DNA from: Artemisia argyi
Taxonomy: Eukaryota; Streptophyta; Magnoliopsida; Asterales; Asteraceae
DNA length: 64,000 bases
NCBI GenBank assembly: GCA_030686995.1
Contig: CM060694.1
Location: forward strand, 90,262,762-90,326,761
Direction of reading: 5' to 3'
The notes beneath the pieces are model-generated. The model had not been told where the DNA came from. It ran no database searches and saw only the letters and a list, made by a program, of their open reading frames with translations. This document shows, in pieces, positions 23,843 through 34,780 of this stretch (positions are counted from its first letter, which is position 1; the number at the start of each line of letters is the position of its first letter). The position numbers and the translations under genes were made by a program.

Positions 23843-26800
23843 TGATGAGTGCTCAAACACTCATCATTTTTGTCGTATTTAAACTGCCAAAACATACAAA
23901 AACAATCAAAAAGTTATCAAAATACTTAAATTATCCCAGGGATTGTGTTTTAAATGCAAAATGAGCAAAAACAAATGAAAAACGATCAAAGTTTGCAATA
24001 TTGACAGTTTCAGTCCCCCAAGTTTCAAAACTTGTCAAAAATAGTCCCTATGCATTTATTTTGAAAGGAAAAGTCAACCCAAGGTTTTGAAAGTCAAACA
24101 TCACAAAATATTATACTTGGGTCATAAGTTTTCCAAAATTACACATTTGGTCCCTGAGATTTCACATTTGGCAAAATAGGTCCCTGGGAATTTTGAAAAT
24201 TGGAAAAATGCAAAATTGGTTCTTGGAATTATGGTACTTTTGGTCCTTGGAAGCAATGTGGGAAGATTACAAGTTCAGTCCTTAAAGTTTGGTAAATTAC
24301 AAAACTGGTCCCTATGGTAAACTAAATACCAAACCGGACCCTTCTTATTACTAACACACAACCAAAACCAATCCAAGTCCAAAGCCCAGTCCACAATACC
24401 CCAGGCCCACTCCCCCTTTTTAAATAAAACGCGGGGTCAATCGGTCAAAGGGGTCAACCCACCCTTTGACCCGTCTTCTTCCCAACCATATCCCACAAAA
24501 CCAGGGAGACGTTGTCTCCTCCACATGCTTCCTCCTCCTCCATTAGCCCCCACAATTAATGATATCACCAACCAAACCAACCCTCACCACCACCACAATA
24601 AATGCTCCACCAGAACCACTAGTATTTGCCCCGTTTTATTTTTGGCGCCAAAAGTCAATCAAAGGCTCAGATACATCAAAACTCAATTGGACGAGTGGGA
24701 TTTAGTCAAGGGTCAAAGGAGAAGCCTAGGGGAGTGCTACTTTTCAAAATGAAGCCATGTGGAAGAAGGGGTGCCCTAATTTTAGTCTCGTTATAAGTAG
24801 TAGCATTTGTAAGCCTAAGAAGGCATGTAGGAATTGTAATTTAGACTTTTTAGTGTTTATTTAAGCTTTGTAATCTGTTTTCAAGTAATAAAAAGTTCTG
24901 TTTTAAGTTTATTTCTCATTTTCAAAATTCAAGTTTCATTCAAGTATTTCAAGTATCTGTTTAAGTCCCAATAGTGATCTCTGGTTGTTTGTGAACTCAT
25001 ATAAGCTCAAACAAAACACTTTTAGAAGCTTGACAAGCTTCTATTGTAACCAAAGACTCAGTTTCAATAAATACTCAAAAAAATAAGAAAAATTAAAGTA
25101 AAATAAAAAATGGTGATCAAAGGTTGAAGAAGCATGGAGCACAGTACATTAGAGATGGCTGTGGGTTAGAGACCTCATGAGAGGTCATTAGGTTGGTTCC
25201 TTGGGTCCTTGGTTCTTGAACTAAGCTTGGATGGCTTTTGTGAGTTGAAATTTCACCAATCTTGTTATTTATAGTTTAATAGTGTTGCTATTCTTATTTG
25301 TGATTTATTAGTTTTATCATAGTTTATTAGAATAGTGGTAATCAGTAGACAAGGTTGTGATCACATTTAAACATAGTTTCATCATAATTTGTGTTTTAAA
25401 AGGGGTGTTTGGAATTGTTTGTATTGACTAATGCATTGAGCCTCATTGCTCAATTATTGTTTGTACACCATACTCAAGACCTTAGAACACAAAATAAGTC
25501 AAGTTAGTAGTTGTCAAAACCCCAAAAGTCAAAATCACACGGAAAATCATCACCATAGTTAACTGTGGTGACATTTGGATCCAAAACCCATCAAATCTAT
25601 TCATAATTCTGTGTTGTAGCTTAAATCAGTCATCTTATAGCTTAACATAACTTTCTCAGTTAATTTAAAGCAACCAAAGTTCATAAAAGTCAAATAATCA
25701 AGTTTTCTAAAAAAGTCAAAAGCATAAGTCTCAGATTTTTCCATTTATTGCATGAATTTTATGGAATTTTGTGGTAAGATTTAGGTTTTGAAACTTGTTG
25801 TGGGTGTTGTCTACCAGCTGAACTTTTGATTCCTACAAATGTTTGATTTTTGTGAATTTTATTTGTGGACCTTTCTACCCCTCAAACACACCTGCAGGGC
25901 AAAGCCCTTGCCCTGTGCACAAACTCAGTTTCACTCACCCACATTGAGTGGACCCCACAGGCCTACTTAGTGGGCCCCAGACCTAGATTTTTAGCTTATT
26001 GGAAAGCCAATAAGCTAAGCTTTAATACCCCGCCATTTAGTAGGGCTGCAAGTCCCTTGTAGTTTGGCCATCAACTGAGAAAAGCTGAGTCATCAGCTTT
26101 TACCCCCAACTTTCAACCCTCCCCCTGACCTCCTCTGTGGGACCCAGAGGGTGTACCCTAGCTTTTTAGATAGCTTTTCACCCCAGCTTCTTGCCTTATT
26201 ATTTTGATTGGGCTTCCAGAGTCTCTAGTGGACCCCACATGGCCTGCAAGTTGCCCATTTGAACCTGTTTCACACTTAGCTTTTGTGATTTGCTTATTTG
26301 CTTATTGTAGCTTATTGTGTGTAGTTGTCTGAATAATTTGTGCTTATTTCTCATTAAAATAGTTGATTGTTTGCTTATTTGGACTTGTGGGTCAGTTTTG
26401 TTGCTTATACAAGAAATTCCAAACCATAATAAGCCTTTGGCTTATTCTGTCAAACAAATAAGCCCACAAATTGCTTATTTTTGAGTTCCATTCAAACTCA
26501 CTTCACAAAAGTTGCTTAATATCATCTAATAAACAGGTTTGAAAAAGAAAAATCCCAAAAAGCCCAACTTAATAGAAGTGATAGCTTCTATTTAAGCCAA
26601 TTGGCTTATCATCTCATCTTATTTATAAGCTAATTCCATTTTTATAATTTTCCTAGGCTTCTGGTATATAAAAATAATTTTTGTAATTTTTTCAGATTTT
26701 TCTTGCATCATTTAGTATTTTTCTTAATTTAAATTAGTTTTTAGTAATTATTAAATAGTTAATAATTAATAATAATTAATTAGAAAATCAGAAAAATATA

Positions 26801-27551
26801 AATTAAATTTTAAAATTAGTTTTTAGTTATTTTTAATTTTTCCAAATTTTATTTTCAATTTTCTAGTGTAATTTAATAATTAATTAGAATTTAGGATAAT
26901 TTAAGTAATTAAAAAGTAATTAATAATTAGTTAATAATTAGTAATAATTAATTAAAAAGTCTTAAAAATATATTTTCATTTCTAAAATTAGTTTTATAGC
27001 ATTTTAGATTTTTCTAAGTTTAAATTTTATTTTTCTAAGTTAATTTCATATTTATTTGTATTTTAGGTTAATTTAGTTAATTAAAATTTAATAAGAAATT
27101 AGTATTTAATTAATAATAAATATAAAAATAGTGTAAAAATTAATTTTAAATTTCCAAAAATTTTCTTTAATTATTAGGATTGTAAAAATATCATTTTCAT
27201 ACCAGTAGCCTTTTCAGATCACCTCATTCACTTTTATTTCACGTACGTCTGTTCACATTTTCAGCAAACGTACGGTTTTTAGGTTTTAGGTAATCTCTTC
27301 TCAATCTAAGTTCCAGTAATTAATCACATAGCTTTTCTAAGCTATTTCTGTTAATCATTTCCAAATAATTCTCATAACAACCCTTTTCTGTGAATAATCA
27401 CCCGATCACAAAGCACGCTCAGTCACAATTCACACCTTGTCGGGATTTAACGACCTGGTGATACCTTATATTACCCGGAGATTGACTCTAGGCTCTTTGA
27501 CTTTGTTGACAATTCCTTGGTCAATATAAGTTGACGGTTTAGGGCCAATCA
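23843..27551 (+). repeat. 5' LTR of Athila-1 (LTR-A)
   Basis: The 3709-bp block begins TGATGAGTGCTC and ends GGGCCAATCA. It is followed by a short spacer (ATTTTTGGCCAAATTT) that matches the LTR-to-primer-site spacer of Athila-2 (ACCAAATTT). The Athila-1 primer-binding site itself now lies at 44373, displaced by later insertions. The LTR carries a TTTGGCGCCAAA palindrome (24641-24652) and a TATA-like TTATAAGTAG near 24791. The 3' half (26640-27200) is extremely AT-rich. The partner 3' LTR lies outside the window, so the target duplication is unverified. Confidence 0.8.
24641..24652. promoter_or_regulatory. E2F-like palindrome in LTR-A
   Basis: Perfect TTTGGCGCCAAA: two overlapping copies of the E2F consensus TTTSSCGC on opposite strands. 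It lies about 140 bp before a TATA-like motif. The same 12 bp recur in the other three Athila-type LTRs of the window. Confidence 0.6.
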
Positions 27552-29547
27552 ATTTTTGGCCAAATTTTGATTGAGGCAAAAGCAGTCAAATAAAGTCAAC
27601 CACGGATGTGGTCAATATAGTCAAACTCCTTAGGCTCAATGCTCCACGGAATATATGGTTTCCCCTGGTCGTTATGTCCCGACGAGGTGTGATGGTTATC
27701 AAACGGGTTTGTGATCGGGTGAATTTGGACAGAGAAAGGGTTTGTGATTGATTAAACTAAGGAATCTACAAGGAAATAGTTTAAATAAGCTATATGATCA
27801 AGACTTGAAATTAGGAAAAACCAGAAATGTTTAAAACCTAAAAACGCGTACGTTCAATTTAAATTTACGCGAACGTACAAAATAAAACGTGAAAACTGAA
27901 ATCTGAAAACCCCAGGAGGTGAAAATGACTTTTTTACAAACTTAAAGATAAAAGAAAATTATTAATATTTAAAATACTTAAATACAATATAATATTAATT
28001 TAATACTAGAAAAGTGAAAATTAAATTTCTAAAATTATAAAATAACTAAAAACTAATTTTAAAATTAAAAATAAGTATTTTTGTCTTTTTTGTGGTTTTT
28101 ATATTAATTAATTACTAATTAAATATTAATTACCTAATTAAACTATTTTAAATTATTAAAAATAGAAAATGAACAGTAGAAATTATAAGAAAATTTCTAA
28201 AATTATTTTACAACTTATAAAAGCTAGGAAAAATATAAAACCTAGGAATTAGCTTATAAATAAGCTGAGATGATAAGCCAATTGGCTTAAATAGAAGCTA
28301 TCACTTCTATTAAGTTGGGCTTTTTGGGATTTTTCTTTTTCAAACCTGCTTATTAGATGATATTAAGCAAATTTTGTGAAGTGAGTTTGAATGGAACTCA
28401 AAAATAAGCAATTTGTGGGCTTATTTGTTTGATAGAATAAGCCAAAGGCTTATTATGTAACAATTCGCAATTTCAGGTTAATTACTATTCCCGGAAAATT
28501 TACTATTCACTTTTACTATTCATTTTACTATTCATGTTTACTATTCATTTTTCCCGAAATTCTCCCGAAAGTTGATTTTTAGTTCATATTCTCGAGTGAT
28601 AAATCATTTCCATGGCAAATTAAATGTTTGACATTCGTCAGATCATTTTCGTGAAAGTTATTAAGGAATTACACGTTTTAGGGTAAAACGTCATTCAGAA
28701 ATTCTACGCACAACGAAATTTGACCCCGTCAGGTGACCCCACATCAGAAAAATGTTTGACACACTCATGATTTATTTGAGAATAAATCATGACTGAGAAA
28801 AATATGACCAGAATAAACCTCGGCCGTGAAAAACTGGAATTTTCAGTTTTAAGCGTTTTTACTCAGTCGTAACCCTAGCCTATACTTGCACCGTATTTCT
28901 AAGATGATTTGAGTTTTCAACTTATTAGAATAAGTCAACATATTTTTCCCTCCTCCATTGACCAAAAATCATTCCTTGATTTTATAAGTCATTCCTTGAT
29001 TTTTAGGCTTACGGTTTGATGTCTAAAAGACATTTAATACCAACCGACACTAGACTGAGCCCAGTCTAGATATTATAAGTCATTTTAAATCATTTATAAC
29101 CTATTAGAAAAGTAACATTTTACTTTTCTCAATTTTACGCAATATTCGTACATTTTACGTATTACGCGTTTTAGACCCGTGTTTCCAGTTTTAGCAGGGT
29201 TTTACCACCCAAATGGAACCTACCACCCATTTTATATTTTATTATGGGACATATGGACATGTCCAACAATACTTTAAAGTTTCATAATTTTACGACACCC
29301 GGTTTTACGTTTTGAGGCCTAATCATTTACGGTTGGCATTTCCCGGAGTCAAGTTTCATCCAAATAACTTAGGATAATACCAAGCCAAGCCACCTCACCC
29401 CTCCTAGGCTTGTGAACCGCCATTAGGGGGGGGGAGTCACCCTTGGTGTGGCTTGATCCTAGGCAATGTTGTCTTAGATGTGTTACATGTGTAAATCTTG
29501 CCATGAAAGCCATTGACTAATTCAACTTTGTAACCTCCTCATGAGAC

Positions 29548-29556
29548 TATAAAAAG
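29548..29556 (+). promoter_or_regulatory. TATA box of Tekay 5' LTR
   Basis: TATAAAAAG followed by a C-rich stretch. The same motif lies in the 3' LTR at 39271-39279. Transcription would start about 30 bp downstream (inference). Confidence 0.7.
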
Positions 29557-31023
29557 CCCCCTCCCCCCTTCCTTGTGCCGTCCATCACCAACACCAAAAC
29601 CACTCACACTTAGCTTTATTTCCTTCAAAGTTCTAGCAAGGATCAAGTGCTTCTTCAAGGTAGAAACCCTAGTTAGGTTATCATTCATCAAACACTTCCA
29701 TAACCTCATATACTTGGTGATTTCTCTTGAGTTTTAATCCACTCAAGTCACCTCAACCTTCATCATCCATCTTTCAAGATTACAAGGGTAGAAAGATTGC
29801 ATGAAGTGAAGTGGGTTGAAGCAAGTCTATCAAAGTCCTTTTCCTTACTTGTTAACTTCCTTTCATCTTTGAAAGCCAAAAGTTGTAAGCCAAACCTAAC
29901 ATGCTTCTTGTTAAATGATCATACTCATGTTATTTACATATTATTCTTGCTATATTATGTCTTGTATTAATGTCCATGGTGTATAAAAATGACTAAAACA
30001 TGTTGTTGTAATTGATTGTTAAGATAAGTTACTAAAACAAGCAAACTAGTGACTTTCTTGGTAAGACCTGATCAAAATGGTAAAAATTTGATATTGGATT
30101 ATTACATATTATAGTAGAGGACTTAACAAGGAAACCATAGCAACTTGAACCACCTAAAATGAGTATACGAGTCAAAAGTTACGCCCATTTGAAGTTACCA
30201 AAGATTTCCGGCAAAACTGCCTAAAATGTTTCTGTGACAGAACCTAAAACACGCAAAAAGAGGCCTTTCTGGTCCGTTTCATGAAAAAGTTAAAACACGA
30301 AAGCTGTCCGGAATCACGTTTTCGTTCAGGAAAAAAGAAGCTCGAGCCTTGAAAACACTTTCCGAGTGAGATATTTCTCAGTTTCTTAACAGCTATTTAC
30401 ATATATATAAGTCACTATATTATGGTTATACTTTCAAAGGAACAAGAGGTCTTATGACCTATAATCAAGACCACCACCATGGCTAGAGCCAAGGTTGAGT
30501 CTCATGACCTTGGAACAAGGACCAAAGGTCATGGCTAGGCCATGACGAAATGACCATACAAGCTTACTTAGGCGAAAACATGAAACAAGGAATTGGCGAG
30601 AACTTGAACAAGCAATTTGGATCTACTTCACTTAAAAAGGAACCATGAGATATTACAAAGAGAAAATGGTCATACAAAACTTATGAAACTACCCCTAATA
30701 ACAATCTTCATGTACTAATAAACTTTCCTAAGTTTATTCAAATATCGGACATGTAACTTTTCGGATCAAAACTTATATCTATATATTTTATCAACTACTA
30801 CAATAGTAGGGAGCCTCATGTGAGGAGTTCATTATGTAAGCCGTCGAGATGAGTTGTGGATTTACGAGTTAAAGTGTCCTGGCTCCTCGAACGCTTACTA
30901 ACATGACTTCTGAATTATGTCGGCCCGAACGGTAGTAAACGATATACAAAACATACATGTTCATGAATCTTTTCTTTCAAAGACTTACAATATACATCAT
31001 ACCACATCATGGACTATAATGCA

Positions 31024-31025
<2 letters not shown>

Positions 31026-31094
<69 letters not shown>
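31026..31094. repeat. (AT)n microsatellite, Tekay 5' LTR
   Basis: 69 bp of AT. The matching run in the 3' LTR (40749-40835) is 87 bp, a nine-unit difference. Confidence 0.95.
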
Positions 31095-31096
<2 letters not shown>

Positions 31097-31996
31097 CACT
31101 ACTTCATATTCTTTACACAAATCCTAAGTCGCAACATTCTATTATAGGTTGCTCGTAGAAACCTACACGATCCAACCATCACCTTCATTACTTGCTATCC
31201 TACTTAAGGTGAGTTCATAGCCCCACTTTACATTACTTCAATGTTTTACAAATCCTTGGGGGAAATACATGCTACTTTTAAACCGAACACAATGCTTTGA
31301 AACTGTATGCTGCCTGATTGTTTTATTATTACTAAGTACCTACCTTGCCAATCCTAGGCCCCTATCATGAACCATTTAATCACTAGAATTAGTGAGCGCG
31401 AGTATTGTGAATAGGCCTATTGGGATTGACGAATCCCATTTGTTTGAGCAGATTAGTTCAAACGAATGCACTATATTTGAACATTAAGTATGACGGCAAA
31501 GTACTTACCGGGGCAACAAAACCGCCGATTGATATTGGTACCCGTTAACGTCTTGGTTGCATGAGCTTAGTATATAATAATAACTGTTTTGTTTTCTAAC
31601 ATAAGTATGAGTCTAATTAACTCATACTACCAACATATTGTGTTCAACCGTTAAACAAACTCTATGAATTTCACTCAACCTTTGTGTTGACCTCTTAAGC
31701 ATGTATTTCAGGTCCATGATAATCAAGAATGGAGCGGAAGGGCACGTACCGAAGGAAGAAGGCTATAAACTACTATGTCATTCGATAAAAACATCAAGGA
31801 CTTTATATTGATGTATTTTGAAACATGGAACCTTTTTGGGACCTTACTATGTAAACTCTGATATATTTGAATAAATATGAATGACAACTCTTTTAATACG
31901 ACTCGGTTAGAGATCGTTTTCTATTATTATGACTGTTGTGCCGTCGAGTAACACCCAAGTTGAATTCCGCTGCATCATGAATTGGGGGTGTTACAG

Positions 31997-32019
31997 ATTG
32001 GTACCAGAGCCATGGTTAT
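31997..32019 (+). other. Tekay primer-binding site (tRNA-iMet)
   Basis: The sequence ATTGGTACCAGAGCCATGG right after the 5' LTR matches the complement of the plant initiator-Met tRNA 3' end (TGGTATCAGAGC) with one T-to-C difference. Confidence 0.85.
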
Positions 32020-32248
32020 AGAGAAACGGGTCTAAGTGAGACCTAAACTATAACTACAATCACAAGCAAAAACATTTTTATAGCCTTCCGCTCTTCGTGC
32101 CTTCCATCCTCCAGAAGATTATGGACTTATTACACATGTTATGCTACATGAACATATTTGTATATTGTTATATGCACATTGCCATAGTTTGAGCATTTTC
32201 CATAAGCATTTGATTTATTTTGACATCGAAATACTAATTGTAGACATC

Positions 32249-33166
32249 ATGTCCGCACCTCCATCTCCCGATCATCTTCCTGCTATGCCTGAGTATTTAC
32301 CAATTCTTCCCGGACCTAATGATCCTTACTTTGAAGCAATTGACTACGACGACGAGGAAGAACCTTACGAGGATCTAGATGTAGATTCGGACGAAGATCC
32401 TGAAATGGATATGGACATAAACATCGATGATTACGAAGAAGATCCTGAAATGGATGTTGACATCGAAGGCATCAATGAGGAAGCGGAGGAACAAATAGTG
32501 GTGCCACATCTATCACCATTAACATCTCCACCTCCTGCTTCACCAATTTCATCCGAATCTAACCGTACCACTCCAGCTCAAGTTCCGAAGTCTACTTACC
32601 AAGTCGGCGGAACATCTACATCTACACATATGTTCGTGAACTTTGCTCAATACGAAATCTACTCTTTGAAACAAGCCCTCAACCTAACCCAACTCAAAGT
32701 TCAAAGAATGGCAAGTCAAATGAACGACTATATATCCAAGGTAAATTCTGCCAGAATGGATGCCATGAATGCTCGAGACGACCTATATTGGTTTAAGCTT
32801 GACATGAGCTACGTGAAGAGTGACTCGACTCATGTTGGGGAAGTAGTCTTAAATCCTTTGACTGGCTTGGATAACGTCAAGGATAGACTCACTTTGGTTG
32901 AGAGGGCCCAAGAACAGGATGCGGTACAAATTCACAAACTACTTAACCGCCTAAATACCACAGAAATCCGGTTAGATGTTGCAAACTTTGACAGGTATCA
33001 ACTTAAGAATGATTTGTGTGGAATGCAAACTCAAATGAGTGCCATACAACAAAGGCTATACCAAAAGGATGTCAAAGAATACCGTCCAAATGAAAGTGTA
33101 GATGTGTTAGCAACACACGGAATTAATAATCCGTCCGGACTACGACAACCTCCCAACCGACGTTAG
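32249..33166 (+). CDS. extra ORF upstream of gag in Tekay (acidic / coiled-coil protein, 305 aa)
   Basis: Function unknown. Start chosen at MSAPPSPDHLPAMPEYLP; an in-frame ATG 36 codons upstream (32141) lacks the compositional character of the rest. Residues about 25-90 are very rich in Asp and Glu (runs such as DYDDEEEPYEDLDVDSDEDP). Next comes a Pro/Ser-rich linker (about 95-125). The C-terminal two thirds is heptad-like, with many Leu/Met/Ala (KQALNLTQLKVQRMASQMND), suggesting a coiled coil. It has no zinc knuckle or enzyme motif. It lies between the primer site and gag, 258 bp before the gag ATG. Asteraceae Tekay copies often have an acidic Pro-rich ORF in this place (from memory), so it is probably lineage-specific. 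The frame is intact. Confidence 0.65.
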   Translation: MSAPPSPDHLPAMPEYLPILPGPNDPYFEAIDYDDEEEPYEDLDVDSDEDPEMDMDINIDDYEEDPEMDVDIEGINEEAEEQIVVPHLSPLTSPPPASPISSESNRTTPAQVPKSTYQVGGTSTSTHMFVNFAQYEIYSLKQALNLTQLKVQRMASQMNDYISKVNSARMDAMNARDDLYWFKLDMSYVKSDSTHVGEVVLNPLTGLDNVKDRLTLVERAQEQDAVQIHKLLNRLNTTEIRLDVANFDRYQLKNDLCGMQTQMSAIQQRLYQKDVKEYRPNESVDVLATHGINNPSGLRQPPNRR

Positions 33167-33424
33167 ACTAGTGTTATAGTACTAGTTATCTTTAGTACAA
33201 CGTTGTAATTACTAACTGAAAGTATCAGTTAGTAAGTTTTGAAGGAACTTGTAATAGGTTCGATTTTGTAAATCAATCAACGTTATATGAATAAAACTCT
33301 TGTTTTATATACTATCATGTGTTATGCTTTTAAGTTTCAAACATTATTATCCTATCATTCTTATCAAAAATTGTGCTCATCTCACAACTCTCTAATTACA
33401 ATGTATCTTTTGAACAATAGAATC

Positions 33425-34420
33425 ATGGCGCCAAAGAAAAAGACACCACCAACAATGACGCAAGCTGCCATCCGCAAACTGGTAAAGGACAGTGTCAATG
33501 CAGCACTTATCACGGAACGAGCAGCCGTAGCTGCAGCAGCTGCCGAAGCCGCCACAGCTGCTGGTGCTGCTGATGCTGCAGCAGTCGCTGATGCTGCAGC
33601 AGCTGCTGATGCTGCAGCAGCCGCTGAAGTCGCCACTGCTGCGGAAGCTGCTATAGCTGCAAGAATTGCCAGCCTTGACCTTGGAGGACCAAACTCAACT
33701 ACCCCTCCGGTGATAAATGTTGCTACAGTACCAAAGGGTTGCTCGTTCATTTCCTACTTGAAATGTGAACCCATCAAATTCAAGGGTACTGAAGGAGCTG
33801 TAGGTCTGACCCGCTGGTTTGAAAAGGCGGAGTCAGTATTCTTGGTCAGTAAATGTACTGAGGGTGACAAAGTTCAGTATGCCACGAGTACTCTGTTGAA
33901 TGAGGCATTATCCTGGTGGAACTCAATTGCTCAACCCATGGGCATTGAGAATGCCTATAAGATTTTGTGGGATAACCTGAAGAAGATGATGATCAAGGAG
34001 TACTGCCCTCGCAGTGAAATGCAAAAGTTGGAGGTTGAATTCTGGGATCATACAGTTAGGGGAAATGATATCATAACCTACAACCGTCGATTCCAAGAAT
34101 TGAGGATACTTTGTCCAACAATGGTTTCCACAAAGGAAAAATTGTTGGAAAGGTATATCTGGGGACTTCCATCAAGCATACAAGGGAATGTGACTTCGGC
34201 AAATCCCAAGGAACTTGATGAAGCTATGCGGATGTCCCGCAGCCTCATGGACCAAGTGGTACGAATGACAGAAACCCGAAAGCAAAACAACCTCAACACC
34301 AACACCAACACCAACAACGCCAGCAATACCAATAATCCCAACAACTCCAACTACCGTAACAACAACAACAACAACAAGAACAACAACAACAAGCGACCAT
34401 GGGATGGTAACCGTGGGAGT

Positions 34421-34473
<53 letters not shown>

Positions 34474-34780
34474 CCAAACCCGAAACAACAACCATCACAA
34501 TCAGCAGAACAAAAGACAGGAAGCCGCGACGGCTTATGTTGCTGCACCAGCCGGTGGTAAATATGTTGGTACTCTACCACAATGTACCAAGTGCAACTAC
34601 CATCATGAAGGTCCCTGCCCGGCCAAATGCAACAAGTGCCAAAAGCCCGGACATCTTGCCAAGGATTGTAGGGGCAAGGGTATAGCTACTGGGGCTAACA
34701 CACAGCCCATAGTTACATGTTTTGGGTGTGGTGAAAGGGGACACTTCAAAAACAATTGTCCTCGAAACCAAGGACCCTAA
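33425..34780 (+). CDS. gag: Tekay gag (451 aa), ends at an in-frame stop before pol
   Basis: Capsid/nucleocapsid protein that packages the element RNA. The start is set at MAPKKKTPPTMTQAAIRKL, a typical Tekay gag beginning; the open frame extends 46 codons further up without gag character. Residues about 38-78 are an alanine-rich repeat (AADAAAVADAAAA). The retrotransposon-gag domain follows (KFKGTEGAVGLTRWFEKAES ... EALSWWNS ... LEVEFWDHTVRGND). A low-complexity Asn tract coded by AAC repeats spans about residues 310-355. Two CCHC zinc knuckles close it: CNKCQKPGHLAKDC (about 402-415) and CFGCGERGHFKNNC (about 433-446). TAA at 34778-34780 stops it, and the same frame continues into pol. Confidence 0.9.
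34421..34473 (+). repeat. (AAC)n trinucleotide repeat in Tekay gag
   Basis: About 17 AAC codons give an Asn run. Shorter AAC runs precede it (34350-34392). Such repeats are prone to slippage in steps of one codon. Confidence 0.9.

Larger units (their letters stand above)
28456..31995 (+). repeat. 5' LTR of Tekay
   Basis: 3540 bp, starting TGTAACAATTCG and ending GGGGGTGTTACA. A TATA box (TATAAAAAG) lies at 29548-29556. Compared with the 3' LTR it has about ten substitutions, all within the first ~970 bp, plus small indels. The remaining ~2.5 kb is identical apart from the (TA)n length. Confidence 0.95.

Noticed and set aside
24525..24752. 75-codon frame found in LTR-A and again, inverted, in LTR-B (43439-43666) with near-identical protein
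   Set aside because: Conserved only because the two LTRs are close relatives. It lies in the LTR promoter region and spans the E2F palindrome, with no coding signature that I can recognise.
30917..31147. 76-codon frame with a YIYIYI repeat (and its twin at 40640-40888)
   Set aside because: It is only a reading of the AT microsatellite inside both Tekay LTRs.
33382..34580. Several minus-strand frames opposite Tekay gag (Ala-, Val- and Cys-rich)
   Set aside because: Shadows of the GCN and AAC repeats in gag.
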